This document shows positions 6,281 through 13,288 of a stretch of DNA of 14,775 bases, piece after piece. The notes under the pieces are model-generated. The model made no database searches. It was not told the origin of the DNA and saw nothing but the letters and a program-made list of their open reading frames with translations. The stretch is from Candidatus Omnitrophica bacterium UBA1562. Lineage in GTDB: Bacteria > Omnitrophota > Gorgyraeia > Gygaellales > Profunditerraquicolaceae. The stretch is from positions 1-14,775 of the forward strand of contig DCOU01000116.1 of assembly GCA_002322525.1 (NCBI GenBank), written 5' to 3'. The position numbers and the translations under genes are program-made. The number at the start of each line of letters is the position of its first letter. Position 1 is the stretch's first letter.

Positions 6281-7549
6281 GTGTATAGAAAAGCCAGGTT
6301 AGATAACGGCGTAAGGATAGTTACTCATAATATGCCCAAGATGCAATCTGTGGCAGTGGGCGTATGGATAAAAGTAGGGGCAAGGTATGAAACAGCCGAG
6401 AACAAAGGCATAAGCCATTATCTCGAGCACCTTTTGTTTAAGGGCAGCAAAAAATATTCCTGCCGGAAACTCAAGGAATCAATCGAGGGCGTGGGAGGGT
6501 CTTTAAACGGCTTTACCTCTGAAGAGCTGACTTGTTATCTGGCAAAGCTGCCCCATCGGTATCTGGATTTAGGCCTGGATATTCTTTCTGATATGGTTAT
6601 AAATCCCTTGTTGCCGCAGGAGGAAGTGGAAAAAGAAAGGACAGTAATTCTGGAAGAGTTAAAAATGTACAAGGACCTTCCCCAGAGTTATGTGTATGAC
6701 CTTCTGGATGAACTGTTGTGGCCGAAACAGATATTGGGGATGAGCGTTATCGGTTCGGTAAAATCGATAAATGCGATTAAAAGAGAGGATTTACATTTGT
6801 TCCAGAAGCGGTATTACTCGCCTTTTAATATCGTGGTTAGCGCGGTAGGATTATTGGACAATGATCGGCTCATAAAAAGGACAGGCAGGATTTTTTCTCA
6901 TTTGAAAGATAAGAACGTAAATAAATTCATCGAAGCGCGGCAGCTGCAAAGTAAACCCCAATTAAAATTATTGCATAAGCAGACCGAGCAGACGCATATT
7001 GCCCTGGGGTTCCATGGTTTTAAAAGAGACGACTCCTTAAAACATGCCCAGGGCTTATTGCATGTGATTTTGGGCGCCAATATGTCCAGCCGCCTGTTTA
7101 ATGAGCTAAGAGAGAAAAAGGGCCTTGCCTATGAAATCGGCACACAGATTAAGCGCTTTGAAGATACGGGGGCGTTTCTGGTGCACGCCGGCATTGACAA
7201 CCGCAAGGTAACCCACGCCTTAGCCGTTATCTTAAAGGAGCTCGAGAAGGTAAAACATAAATTGGTAAGCGTTGGTGAATTTAAACGCGCAAAGGAATTT
7301 TATCTGGGACAACTTGAATTAGCGCTTGAGGATACGATGGACCATATGTTATGGATTGGCGAATCCACAGCCACATTGGATAAGACCTATTCTTTGGCCG
7401 ATGTCATTAAAGAGGTAGGTAAAGTAAGACGGGAAGATATTCTGGGAGTCGCCAAGAATATCTTTCAAGAAAAGAAGTTGAACCTTGCGCTTATAGGCCC
7501 GCTCAAAGATAGCGAAAAAATTATATATGACCGGCTCCGTTTAAAATAG
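6281..7549 (+). CDS. M16 family zinc metallopeptidase
   Basis: A 422-residue single-chain M16B peptidase of the mitochondrial-processing-peptidase type. The inverted zinc motif HxxEH is intact (HYLEH, 46-50), and the glutamate-rich helix at about 114-126 (EEVEKERTVILEEL) supplies the third ligand. The second, inactive-type half contains the conserved SSRLFNELREKKGLAYEIGT segment (about 269-288). Family members cleave short or unfolded peptides in a clam-shell chamber; substrates are not predictable here. The GTG at 6281 has GAGG (6270-6273) 7 nt upstream; the ATG at 6268 runs into a stop. It starts 9 nt after trpA and is probably cotranscribed with it. No signal peptide is evident, which suggests a cytosolic enzyme. 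Confidence 0.93.
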   Translation: MYRKARLDNGVRIVTHNMPKMQSVAVGVWIKVGARYETAENKGISHYLEHLLFKGSKKYSCRKLKESIEGVGGSLNGFTSEELTCYLAKLPHRYLDLGLDILSDMVINPLLPQEEVEKERTVILEELKMYKDLPQSYVYDLLDELLWPKQILGMSVIGSVKSINAIKREDLHLFQKRYYSPFNIVVSAVGLLDNDRLIKRTGRIFSHLKDKNVNKFIEARQLQSKPQLKLLHKQTEQTHIALGFHGFKRDDSLKHAQGLLHVILGANMSSRLFNELREKKGLAYEIGTQIKRFEDTGAFLVHAGIDNRKVTHALAVILKELEKVKHKLVSVGEFKRAKEFYLGQLELALEDTMDHMLWIGESTATLDKTYSLADVIKEVGKVRREDILGVAKNIFQEKKLNLALIGPLKDSEKIIYDRLRLK

Positions 7550-7569
7550 TTAGTACTGAAAAATTAAAG

Positions 7570-8595
7570 ATGAACCTCCCTTTCTCGTTACCTATAATAT
7601 TGATATTTTTATTTGTTTTGGCGTTATTATCATTCTTCTTTTCTGCTTCTGAGACCGCAATTATCGGCTTAAACAAGATACGCCTGCGTCATATGATTGC
7701 CCAGGGGATTAAACGCGCAAAAAGTATTCAACGGTTAGCCACAAAATTAGATAAATTTATTGCAGCTATTCTAATTGGAAATGACTTCGTAAATATTGCA
7801 ATATCTGCTATTGTGACTGCAATATTTATATATATATTTGGTTATCACTGGGGGGTAGTTATAGCAATGTTTATATCTGCGTTTTTTGTACTTATTGCAT
7901 GTGAAATAACCCCTAAAATATTAGCTATTAAACATACGGAAAAGATTGCCCTACTTACCGCACCTTTTATGGAGGCATTTATTAACGTATTTCGACCAAT
8001 CATTCTTATTTTTACTGGTACAAGCAATTTTATTTTAAAAATATTAAGGGTAGGTCCCGGCAAACGGTCTCCGTTGATAACTGAAGAGGAGCTGCGCCTG
8101 ATGATAGAAATCGGCAAAGAAGAAGGGGTTTTAAGCGACGAAGAACGGAAGATGCTGCATCGTATTTTTGAGTTTGGGGATACAAAGGTAAGCGAAGTAA
8201 TGGTGCCAAAAGAGAAAATTATCGGCATCGATATAAATTCTACCCCCGAAAAATTATTGAATATTTTTGTAGAAGAAGGCCATGCCCGGTTGCCTGTTTA
8301 TGAAAATTCTATTGATAACATTATCGGTATAATTTATGCCAGAGATTTACTTTATGTGCTGAGGGATAAAGGCCTATTTGTGTTACAGGACCTCGTCCAG
8401 AAAGCATACTATACAGCCGGCACATTACGGGTGAATGAACTACTAAAAAAGTTTCAGATAGATAAAGTTCAGATAGCTATTGTGGTTGATGAGCATAAAA
8501 AGACAATTGGCCTGGCAACGCTGGAGGACTTAATTGAAGAAATCGTTGGTGAGATTGAAGAAGAACATATCAATCACACTCTAGATAAGAATTGA
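7570..8595 (+). CDS. DUF21/CBS-pair membrane protein (HlyC/CorC family)
   Basis: A 341-residue inner-membrane protein. An N-terminal DUF21 (CNNM-type) domain has hydrophobic segments at about 6-26, 62-88, 93-112 and 125-155, with the family phrases FFSASETAI and EITPK. It is followed by LITEEELRLMIEIGKEEG, then two CBS domains (about 195-245 and 260-325: VSEVMVPKE, HARLPVY, GIIYARDLL; AIVVDEHKKTIGLATLEDL). Relatives are implicated in magnesium and cobalt transport or resistance; the hemolysin name is historical. Most family members have about 80 more residues forming a CorC_HlyC domain; here the protein ends soon after the second CBS domain. It lies 20 nt after the peptidase gene on the same strand. 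The start is supported by the membrane segment but has a weak ribosome binding site. Confidence 0.9.
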   Translation: MNLPFSLPIILIFLFVLALLSFFFSASETAIIGLNKIRLRHMIAQGIKRAKSIQRLATKLDKFIAAILIGNDFVNIAISAIVTAIFIYIFGYHWGVVIAMFISAFFVLIACEITPKILAIKHTEKIALLTAPFMEAFINVFRPIILIFTGTSNFILKILRVGPGKRSPLITEEELRLMIEIGKEEGVLSDEERKMLHRIFEFGDTKVSEVMVPKEKIIGIDINSTPEKLLNIFVEEGHARLPVYENSIDNIIGIIYARDLLYVLRDKGLFVLQDLVQKAYYTAGTLRVNELLKKFQIDKVQIAIVVDEHKKTIGLATLEDLIEEIVGEIEEEHINHTLDKN

Positions 8596-8623
8596 TTGAC
8601 CCCGCACCTTAATTGTGTATAAT
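8596..8623 (+). promoter_or_regulatory. Upstream promoter of the DUF5679-rsfS-argS-recJ group
   Basis: TTGACC (8596-8601) and TATAAT (8618-8623) are separated by 16 nt, just after the stop of the preceding gene. The -35 lies in the left arm and the -10 in the loop of an inverted repeat, CCCCGCA-CTTAAT (8600-8613) with ATTAAG-TGCGGGG (8633-8646), broken by one mismatch. The repeat could be an operator or a 3' end for the upstream gene; no T-run follows it. Confidence 0.65.
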
Positions 8624-8646
8624 ATACTTTATATTAAGATGCGGGG

Positions 8647-8675
8647 TTGACACACAAATTAAGCTGTGATAATAT
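8647..8675 (+). promoter_or_regulatory. Second, tandem promoter of the same group
   Basis: A perfect TTGACA (8647-8652), a 17-nt spacer and TAATAT (8670-8675) preceded by TGA, an extended -10. It follows the first promoter within 24 nt. Transcription would begin near 8682, so the leader includes the full palindromic element at 8695-8772. Confidence 0.7.
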
Positions 8676-8694
8676 AACACAAATTGAACGAGAC

Positions 8695-8772
8695 ATCCTG
8701 CCAAAAAAATAGCGGGATAATTCGCACTTATAACTTACTCACACTGTCGTGTTCGTAAGTTATGTGCTCATT
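8695..8772 (+). repeat. Composite palindromic element, copy C
   Basis: Hairpin A is ATCCTGC (8695-8701) with GCGGGAT (8712-8718). Then come AATTCG and hairpin B: GCAC/GTGC (8724-8727/8764-8767), ATAACTTAC/GTAAGTTAT (8730-8738/8755-8763) and ACAC/GTGT (8741-8744/8749-8752). The element ends in CTCATT (8767-8772), directly followed by the AAAGGAGG ribosome binding site of the next gene. Confidence 0.8.
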
Positions 8773-8787
8773 AAAGGAGGAAGAGAA

Positions 8788-8937
8788 ATGGCAGAAACGG
8801 GATACTGTGTGAAGTGTAAAAAGTCCAGAGAAATGAAGGATGAGCAGAAAGTTACGATGAAAAACGGCCGTTTAGCAGTAAAAGGGAAATGTCCTGAGTG
8901 CGGCACAGGGATGTATAGGATTTTAGGAAAGAAGTAA
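8788..8937 (+). CDS. Small zinc-ribbon protein, DUF5679 type
   Basis: A 49-residue protein made of a single four-cysteine zinc ribbon: C7-V-K-C10 and C35-P-E-C38 with the conserved middle VTMKNGRLAVKGKCPECG, recognised as the DUF5679 pattern found in many uncultivated bacteria. Function is unknown. It is rich in lysine and could bind nucleic acid or a ribosomal partner, but that is speculation. AAAGGAGG (8773-8780) is 7 nt before the ATG, the best ribosome binding site in the window, suggesting high expression. An in-frame GTG at 8749 exists, but it lies inside the repeat hairpin and upstream of the ribosome binding site, so it is rejected. It is first in a group with rsfS, argS and recJ. Confidence 0.88.
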   Translation: MAETGYCVKCKKSREMKDEQKVTMKNGRLAVKGKCPECGTGMYRILGKK

Positions 8938-9031
8938 CCACTGAACCACTGAGAAAAAACTGAGGCACTGAGAAAACTCAGTGATTCAGAAAACGTGTTT
9001 TAAAAGTAGGTTATTCAGTGTCTCAGTGGTT
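8936..9031. repeat. Hairpin built from CACTGAG words
   Basis: The left arm AACCACTGAACCACTGA (8936-8952) pairs at 15 of 17 positions with TCAGTGTCTCAGTGGTT (9015-9031). Inside it a second hairpin, CACTGAG (8966-8972) with CTCAGTG (8977-8983), has an AAAA loop and extends to CTGA/TCAG. Like the ACACAGATT hairpins, each arm repeats one short word. It begins within the TAA stop of the upstream gene and ends 4 nt before the rsfS ribosome binding site. Confidence 0.7.
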
Positions 9032-9051
9032 GCAAGGGAGGTAGGGAAGTA

Positions 9052-9429
9052 ATAGAGCCAAAAAAATTAGCACTGCGCATTGCGGCGATTGCTAAATCTA
9101 AAAAAGCTAAGCGCATAATTGTCTTGGATATGCGTAGTGTCTGTAACTTCTGCGATTATTTTGTTATCCTAAGCGGCGCTTCCCTAAGACAGGTAAATGC
9201 AACTGCGCAAGCTATAGAAGAAGATTTATCCCGCCCCTGCGCGCAGGGGCGGGATTTAGCTAAAGATAGAATAAAATCTCTCTCTAAGGTTAATCCCAAC
9301 GATAAATCAGGCTGGGTAGTTTTAGACTTGGCAAGCGTTGTGGCACATATCTTTTACGAACCGATGAGAGAGTTTTATTCTTTAGAGAGATTGTGGTCCG
9401 ATGCCAAAAGGGTAAGAATTCCTTCCTAA
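9052..9429 (+). CDS. rsfS: Ribosome silencing factor RsfS
   Basis: Binds ribosomal protein uL14 and blocks joining of the two subunits when nutrients are short; cytosolic. About 125 residues: EPKKLALRIAAIAKSKKAKRIIVLDMRSVCNFCDYFVILSG at the N-terminus (given here only as the family pattern LALRIA...IIVLD...CDYFVILSG), then SGWVVLDLASVVAHIF and REFYSLERLW. The usual DYGD of the family reads DLAS. No ATG, GTG or TTG occurs in frame from the TAG at 9007 until TTG at 9124, which would delete the conserved first strand. GGGAGGT (9036-9042) points to ATA at 9052 (9 nt away); CTG at 9073 is the alternative. A 28-nt palindrome (9228-9255) adds about nine residues, SRPCAQGRD. argS follows after 35 nt. 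Confidence 0.85.
   Translation: MEPKKLALRIAAIAKSKKAKRIIVLDMRSVCNFCDYFVILSGASLRQVNATAQAIEEDLSRPCAQGRDLAKDRIKSLSKVNPNDKSGWVVLDLASVVAHIFYEPMREFYSLERLWSDAKRVRIPS
9228..9255. repeat. 28-nt perfect palindrome inside rsfS
   Basis: The two 14-nt halves (9228-9241, ATCCCGCCCCTGCG, and 9242-9255, CGCAGGGGCGGGAT) are exact reverse complements. The segment is in frame and read as roughly S-R-P-C-A-Q-G-R-D in a region of RsfS that tolerates length changes. The same core occurs in a 28-nt palindrome in argS at 10809-10836. Confidence 0.8.
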
Positions 9430-9464
9430 TTTAGTGCTCGCCAATCCACGTATTTTAAAATAAG

Positions 9465-11129
9465 ATGAGAAAAAATATCCGGGATTTACTGATACCAATA
9501 ATAAAAAATTCATTAAAAGATCTAAATCTGCATAAGGCTTCAGATGAATTTTTATGTTTGGACCTTCCGCAAGATAAACGGTTTGGCGACTTTTCCACTA
9601 ATATCGCTTTAAGGTTAAGCAAGGCAACAGCTAAATCTCCTTTTGAAATTGCCATAACCCTTGTTGATAATATAAAGAAATATTTAGAAAGGAGCACTCT
9701 AAAAAATTATATAAAGGAAGTTAAAGCTGAGGGCGCAGGATTTATAAATTTTTATTTAAGCAATAATTACTTTTATGAAGAGTTACAAAATATAATCTCA
9801 AAAGGCAATAATTTTATAAGGGTAGATGTAGGTAAGAACAGGCGCGTGCTTATTGAGTTTGTGAGCGCAAATCCTACCGGCCCTTTATCTGTAGCTCATG
9901 CCAGGCAGGCAGTAGCCGGAGATGTATTGGCAAATATATTGGATTGTTTGGGGTTTTGCGTCAGAAGAGAATATTATCTTAATGATGAGGGCAACCAAAT
10001 AAACATATTAGGTAAGTCTATAGAGTTAAGGCTCAAGGAATTATCCGGTGAAAGAGTAGAATTTCCAGACGATCATTATCAAGGAGATTATATCCGGGAT
10101 ATAGCAAAAGAAATCTCCGCCAAAGGCGGAAAAGATTTTTCAGGCTATGGCGTAAAGTACATATTGAATATAATAAAAAATGAACTCGACGACTTTGGAG
10201 TGAGGTTTGATTATTGGTTTAGCCAAAGAAAATTGAGAGAGAGCGGCAAGATAAATAAGGTTTTAAATTTCTTAAAGAGAAAAGGTTTCATATACGAACA
10301 GGATGGCGCCTTGTGGTTTAAGTCCAGTCGGTTTGGAGACGATAAGGACAGGGTAGTTGTGAAAAGCGATGGGACTTACACGTATCTGGCGCCGGATATT
10401 GCTTACCATCAGGATAAATTTAAGCGCGGATTCGCTTGGTTGATAAATCTCTGGGGGCCTGATCATCACGGTTATATAAATAGGCTTAAGGCAGCAGTTA
10501 CGGCATTGGGCAAAAATCCCGATTCCCTGTCGATTATTATTGTGCAATTAGCCTCTATATTTAGAGAAGGCAAGCCCGTCCAGATGTCCACGCGCCGCGG
10601 CCAATACATCACCCTACGGGAAGTGCTTGATGAGGTAGGTCTTGATGCCTCAAGATTCTTTTTTCTCATGCGCCGCACATCGAGTCACTTGGATTTTGAT
10701 TTAGATATCGCTAAAAAACAGACATCGGAAAATCCCGTTTATTATGTTCAATATGCCCATGCCAGGATCTGCAGTATTTTAAATAACAGTCCTATAAAAC
10801 TTAGGTTTACCCAGCCCCTGCGCGCAGGAGCTGGGTTTAAAGATATAGATTTGACCGTATTAGAAGAGGAAGAAGAGATAGAGTTGATAAAGAAAATATG
10901 GCAATTTCCTTATATATTAAATATCTGTTTTACTACCTTAGATCCATACATGCTGACGGTCTATTTACAGATAATAGCTGAAAGTTTTCATAAGTTCTAC
11001 GATAAACATCGCGTATTAGGCCGGGATGATAAGTTAACTAAAGCACGATTAGCCCTGATCGAAGGGGTAAGGCTGGCCATATCTTCGGGATTGGGTTTAC
11101 TTGGCGTATCAAAGCCGGAAAAGATGTAA
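9465..11129 (+). CDS. argS: Arginyl-tRNA synthetase
   Basis: Class I enzyme that charges tRNA-Arg with arginine. The 554-residue protein is of normal length: an N-terminal Add-1 domain (about 1-105), a Rossmann catalytic domain with ANPTGPLSVAHARQAV at about 133-150 (the HIGH region, reading SVAH instead of the usual HVGH), GPDHHGYINRL, and VQMSTRRGQYITL at about 370 (the KMSKS-like loop as MSTR, a known variant in this enzyme), then the DALR anticodon-binding domain ending GLGLLGVSKPEKM. A 28-nt palindrome (10809-10836) adds TQPLRAGAG before the EEEEE helix of the DALR domain. The ATG at 9465 has a poor ribosome binding site. recJ begins directly after the stop. Identity is secure. Confidence 0.95.
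   Translation: MRKNIRDLLIPIIKNSLKDLNLHKASDEFLCLDLPQDKRFGDFSTNIALRLSKATAKSPFEIAITLVDNIKKYLERSTLKNYIKEVKAEGAGFINFYLSNNYFYEELQNIISKGNNFIRVDVGKNRRVLIEFVSANPTGPLSVAHARQAVAGDVLANILDCLGFCVRREYYLNDEGNQINILGKSIELRLKELSGERVEFPDDHYQGDYIRDIAKEISAKGGKDFSGYGVKYILNIIKNELDDFGVRFDYWFSQRKLRESGKINKVLNFLKRKGFIYEQDGALWFKSSRFGDDKDRVVVKSDGTYTYLAPDIAYHQDKFKRGFAWLINLWGPDHHGYINRLKAAVTALGKNPDSLSIIIVQLASIFREGKPVQMSTRRGQYITLREVLDEVGLDASRFFFLMRRTSSHLDFDLDIAKKQTSENPVYYVQYAHARICSILNNSPIKLRFTQPLRAGAGFKDIDLTVLEEEEEIELIKKIWQFPYILNICFTTLDPYMLTVYLQIIAESFHKFYDKHRVLGRDDKLTKARLALIEGVRLAISSGLGLLGVSKPEKM
10809..10836. repeat. 28-nt near-perfect palindrome inside argS
   Basis: The left half ACCCAGCCCCTGCG (10809-10822) and right half CGCAGGAGCTGGGT (10823-10836) pair at 13 of 14 positions. 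It has the same length and the same CCCCTGCGCGCAGG core as the rsfS palindrome, but different outer arms that still pair, and it is read one frame over (Q-P-L-R-A-G-A). It lies between the catalytic and DALR helices, a likely surface loop. Confidence 0.8.
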
Positions 11130-12821
11130 GTGCGAAGCCACAAAATATTAAAGATTGCCTCACCCGATGCCCACCTACAGAATACTTTAAGCAGAGGACT
11201 TGGTATTTCTAAGATCCTTTCCCAGATATTAACAAACCGCGGTATCAATAATATAGATGAGGCAGAAAAATTCTTGAATACAAACCCAGACCATCTTTTG
11301 GACCCTTATTTATTCTCGGATATGCAAAATGCAATCAATCTTATCAAAAAGGTAGCCAAGAATAAAAAAAGGGTAATGCTCTTTGGTGATTATGATGTGG
11401 ATGGCCTGACCGCACTTACTTTGTTAAAGGGGGCACTTTTAAAAAAAGGTTTGGATGCAATTCACTATATCCCGCATAGGATAAAAGAGGGCTACGGGCT
11501 AAACAAAAATACCATTCATTTTGCCAGACAAAAAGGCGTGGCGCTATTGATTACCGTAGATTGCGGAACAAATAATAATGAAGAGATACAGGAATTAAGG
11601 CGTCACAATATAGATGTAATAGTAACCGACCACCATGAACCTGCAAATTGTGATGTTGCACTTTGTGCTTCGGCAATTATAAATCCCAAAATAAAGGAGA
11701 GCCGCTACAAATACAGAGATTTGGCTGGCGTGGGTGTCGCTTATAAACTTTGCCAGGCTATTACAGGTAAGAAGTTGCTTGAAGATTTGGATTTGGTTTC
11801 CTTAGGCACAATTGCAGATGTAGTTCCATTGACAGGCGAAAATCGCGTGATGGTTAAGGAAGGTTTAAACAAACTTACACATACTGAACGGCCGGGCCTG
11901 AAGGCGCTTATGGAAATCAGCCGCATCAAGGGCAAGAAGATGACCTGCGGTTTTGTGAGTTTTATACTAGGGCCCCGTATCAATGCCAGCGGCCGCATGG
12001 ATACAGCTGAGACTGCCTTAAATTTGCTTATGAGCAAGACAGATGAAGAGGCAGGGGAATTTGCCAGGACTATAGAGATGCATAATCGGCAGCGCCAGAA
12101 AATAGAAGAGAGGATTTTAGAAGAAGCGCAGGATTTAATTGACCGGGAGATTAATTTTAAGGAACATAAAATTATTGTTATCGCTAAAGAAAATTGGCAT
12201 CAGGGTGTTTTGGGGATAGTAGCCTCCAAACTCGCAGATAAATTTTATAGGCCTACTATTGTTATATCTAAAACCGGTGGTTTATGCAAGGGGTCCGGAC
12301 GTTCTATAAAGAATTTTCATTTGTTCCAGGCGCTCCTGGAATGCAAAGATTTATTAAAGACATTCGGCGGGCATAGCCATGCCGTAGGGCTTACCATAAC
12401 TAACAATAATATAGAAGACTTCAGGAATAGAATTAACCGGTTTGCGAAAGAAAAATTAATTTTAGAAGATTTGCTTCCGAGTCTTGATATAGATATGGAG
12501 TTGTCCCTATCAGACCTCAATGAGGAAATTATAGCGGAGTTTGAGGCCTTAGAGCCTTTTGGCACAGGAAATCCCGAGCCGTTATTTTATACCAGAAACC
12601 TTAAGGTAAGAGGTGAACCGCAAGTTTTAGGCAGAGAAACATTAAAATTCTGGGTTACCGACGGCCATATTACTTCTCAGGCAATAGGATTCGGGATGGC
12701 TAGTTTTAAAGATAGCCTGACCAATGCAGCTAGTTTTGATCTGGTATATACTCCCAAAATTGACGATTGGCGAGGGGCGGGGAGCGTTTTATTAGAAAGC
12801 AAGGATATATTTTTTAGATAG
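11130..12821 (+). CDS. recJ: Single-stranded-DNA-specific exonuclease RecJ
   Basis: A 5'-to-3' single-strand DNA exonuclease acting in recombination and repair. The 563-residue protein has the complete DHH-family set: LFGDYDVDGLTALTLL (about 83-98), ITVDCGTNN, VIVTDHHEP with the DHH signature (about 163-171), GVGVAYKLC, then the DHHA1 part with LGPRINASGRMDTAETAL, GVLGIVASKLAD, GSGRSIKNFHL and FGGHSHAVGL (about 411-420; the usual GGHxxAAG reads GGHSHAVG), and a C-terminal OB-like domain. It starts with GTG immediately after the argS stop and has no strong ribosome binding site, suggesting coupled translation. It ends 3 nt from the convergent rpmB gene. Identity is secure. Confidence 0.95.
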   Translation: MRSHKILKIASPDAHLQNTLSRGLGISKILSQILTNRGINNIDEAEKFLNTNPDHLLDPYLFSDMQNAINLIKKVAKNKKRVMLFGDYDVDGLTALTLLKGALLKKGLDAIHYIPHRIKEGYGLNKNTIHFARQKGVALLITVDCGTNNNEEIQELRRHNIDVIVTDHHEPANCDVALCASAIINPKIKESRYKYRDLAGVGVAYKLCQAITGKKLLEDLDLVSLGTIADVVPLTGENRVMVKEGLNKLTHTERPGLKALMEISRIKGKKMTCGFVSFILGPRINASGRMDTAETALNLLMSKTDEEAGEFARTIEMHNRQRQKIEERILEEAQDLIDREINFKEHKIIVIAKENWHQGVLGIVASKLADKFYRPTIVISKTGGLCKGSGRSIKNFHLFQALLECKDLLKTFGGHSHAVGLTITNNNIEDFRNRINRFAKEKLILEDLLPSLDIDMELSLSDLNEEIIAEFEALEPFGTGNPEPLFYTRNLKVRGEPQVLGRETLKFWVTDGHITSQAIGFGMASFKDSLTNAASFDLVYTPKIDDWRGAGSVLLESKDIFFR

Positions 12822-12824
12822 GCT

Positions 12825-13052
12825 TTAGACTTTTTGCAGCCGGCCCTTTTTGATACATTTTGTGCAGGCATATACTTTTTCAGGCCGGTTGTTTATTAAG
12901 ATACGTATCTTTTGCAGATTAGGATGGAAGGTGCGAGCGGTTGAACGGGTTACTTTTTTTCCTGTCCCGCCTTTCTTTTTAGCGAGGCCTTTTCGCACAA
13001 TGCTTTTTCCTGCAACTTGCGTCTTACCGCATATAGCGCATATTTTTAACAT
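12825..13052 (-). CDS. rpmB: 50S ribosomal protein L28 (bL28), zinc-ribbon form
   Basis: Structural protein of the large ribosomal subunit. The 75-residue product begins MLKICAICGKTQVAGKSI and contains KVTRSTARTFHPNLQKIRI, the heart of L28. Two CxxC pairs (CAIC at 5-8 and CTKC near 63-66) identify the zinc-binding (C+) form. A GTG at 13061 would add three residues, but AGGAG (13061-13065, minus strand) lies 8 nt before the ATG at 13052, so the ATG is chosen. It has its own promoter (13077-13104) and is the only minus-strand gene in the window, tail-to-tail with recJ. Identity is secure. Confidence 0.96.
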   Translation of the reverse strand: MLKICAICGKTQVAGKSIVRKGLAKKKGGTGKKVTRSTARTFHPNLQKIRILINNRPEKVYACTKCIKKGRLQKV

Positions 13053-13076
13053 ATCAATCACTCCTATAAAAACTAA

Positions 13077-13104
13077 AGTATACTTGAAAATAACCTATTG
13101 TCAA
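13077..13104 (-). promoter_or_regulatory. Promoter of rpmB
   Basis: On the minus strand, a perfect TTGACA (13099-13104), a 16-nt spacer and TATACT (13077-13082). The -10 is only about 25 nt from the ATG at 13052, so the leader is very short and holds little beyond the AGGAG ribosome binding site. Confidence 0.75.
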
Positions 13105-13150
13105 GGTAAAATAAGGAGATTGTTGAAAAAATCCTAAACACTGCAGCAAT

Positions 13151-13276
13151 CTCTGATTTAAAGATTAAAAACAGATTGCACAGATTAAATCTCCGACGAG
13201 ACAATCTGTGTAATCTTTAGTAATCTGTGTAATCAGAGAGCGCTGATATGGTTTTTAAGAATATTTCAGCGCTCTC
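13151..13276. repeat. Two overlapping hairpins, the first built from ACAGATT words
   Basis: This lies between the divergent rpmB and helicase genes. The first hairpin is CTCTGATT (13151-13158) with AATCAGAG (13231-13238), with inner ACAGATT/AATCTGT words in both arms; it is related to the element at 4101-4211. The second is GAGAGCGCTGA (13236-13246) with TCAGCGCTCTC (13266-13276), 11 perfect pairs and a 19-nt loop. They share GAG (13236-13238), so only one can be fully closed at a time. No convincing promoter for the helicase gene was found in this gap. Confidence 0.6.
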
Positions 13277-13288
13277 ACAAGTGAGGAC

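Noticed and set aside
8749..8787. Upstream GTG extension of the DUF5679 gene
   Set aside because: The extension lies in the repeat hairpin and contains the AAAGGAGG that serves the ATG at 8788.
10116..10130. TCCGCC-AAA-GGCGGA hairpin inside argS
   Set aside because: Only 6 pairs, and the protein length around it looks normal, unlike the 28-nt palindrome at 10809; no evidence of insertion.
12850..13137. Plus-strand frame of 95 codons across the rpmB region
   Set aside because: It is the shadow of rpmB on the minus strand, which is a clear L28 with its own promoter and ribosome binding site.
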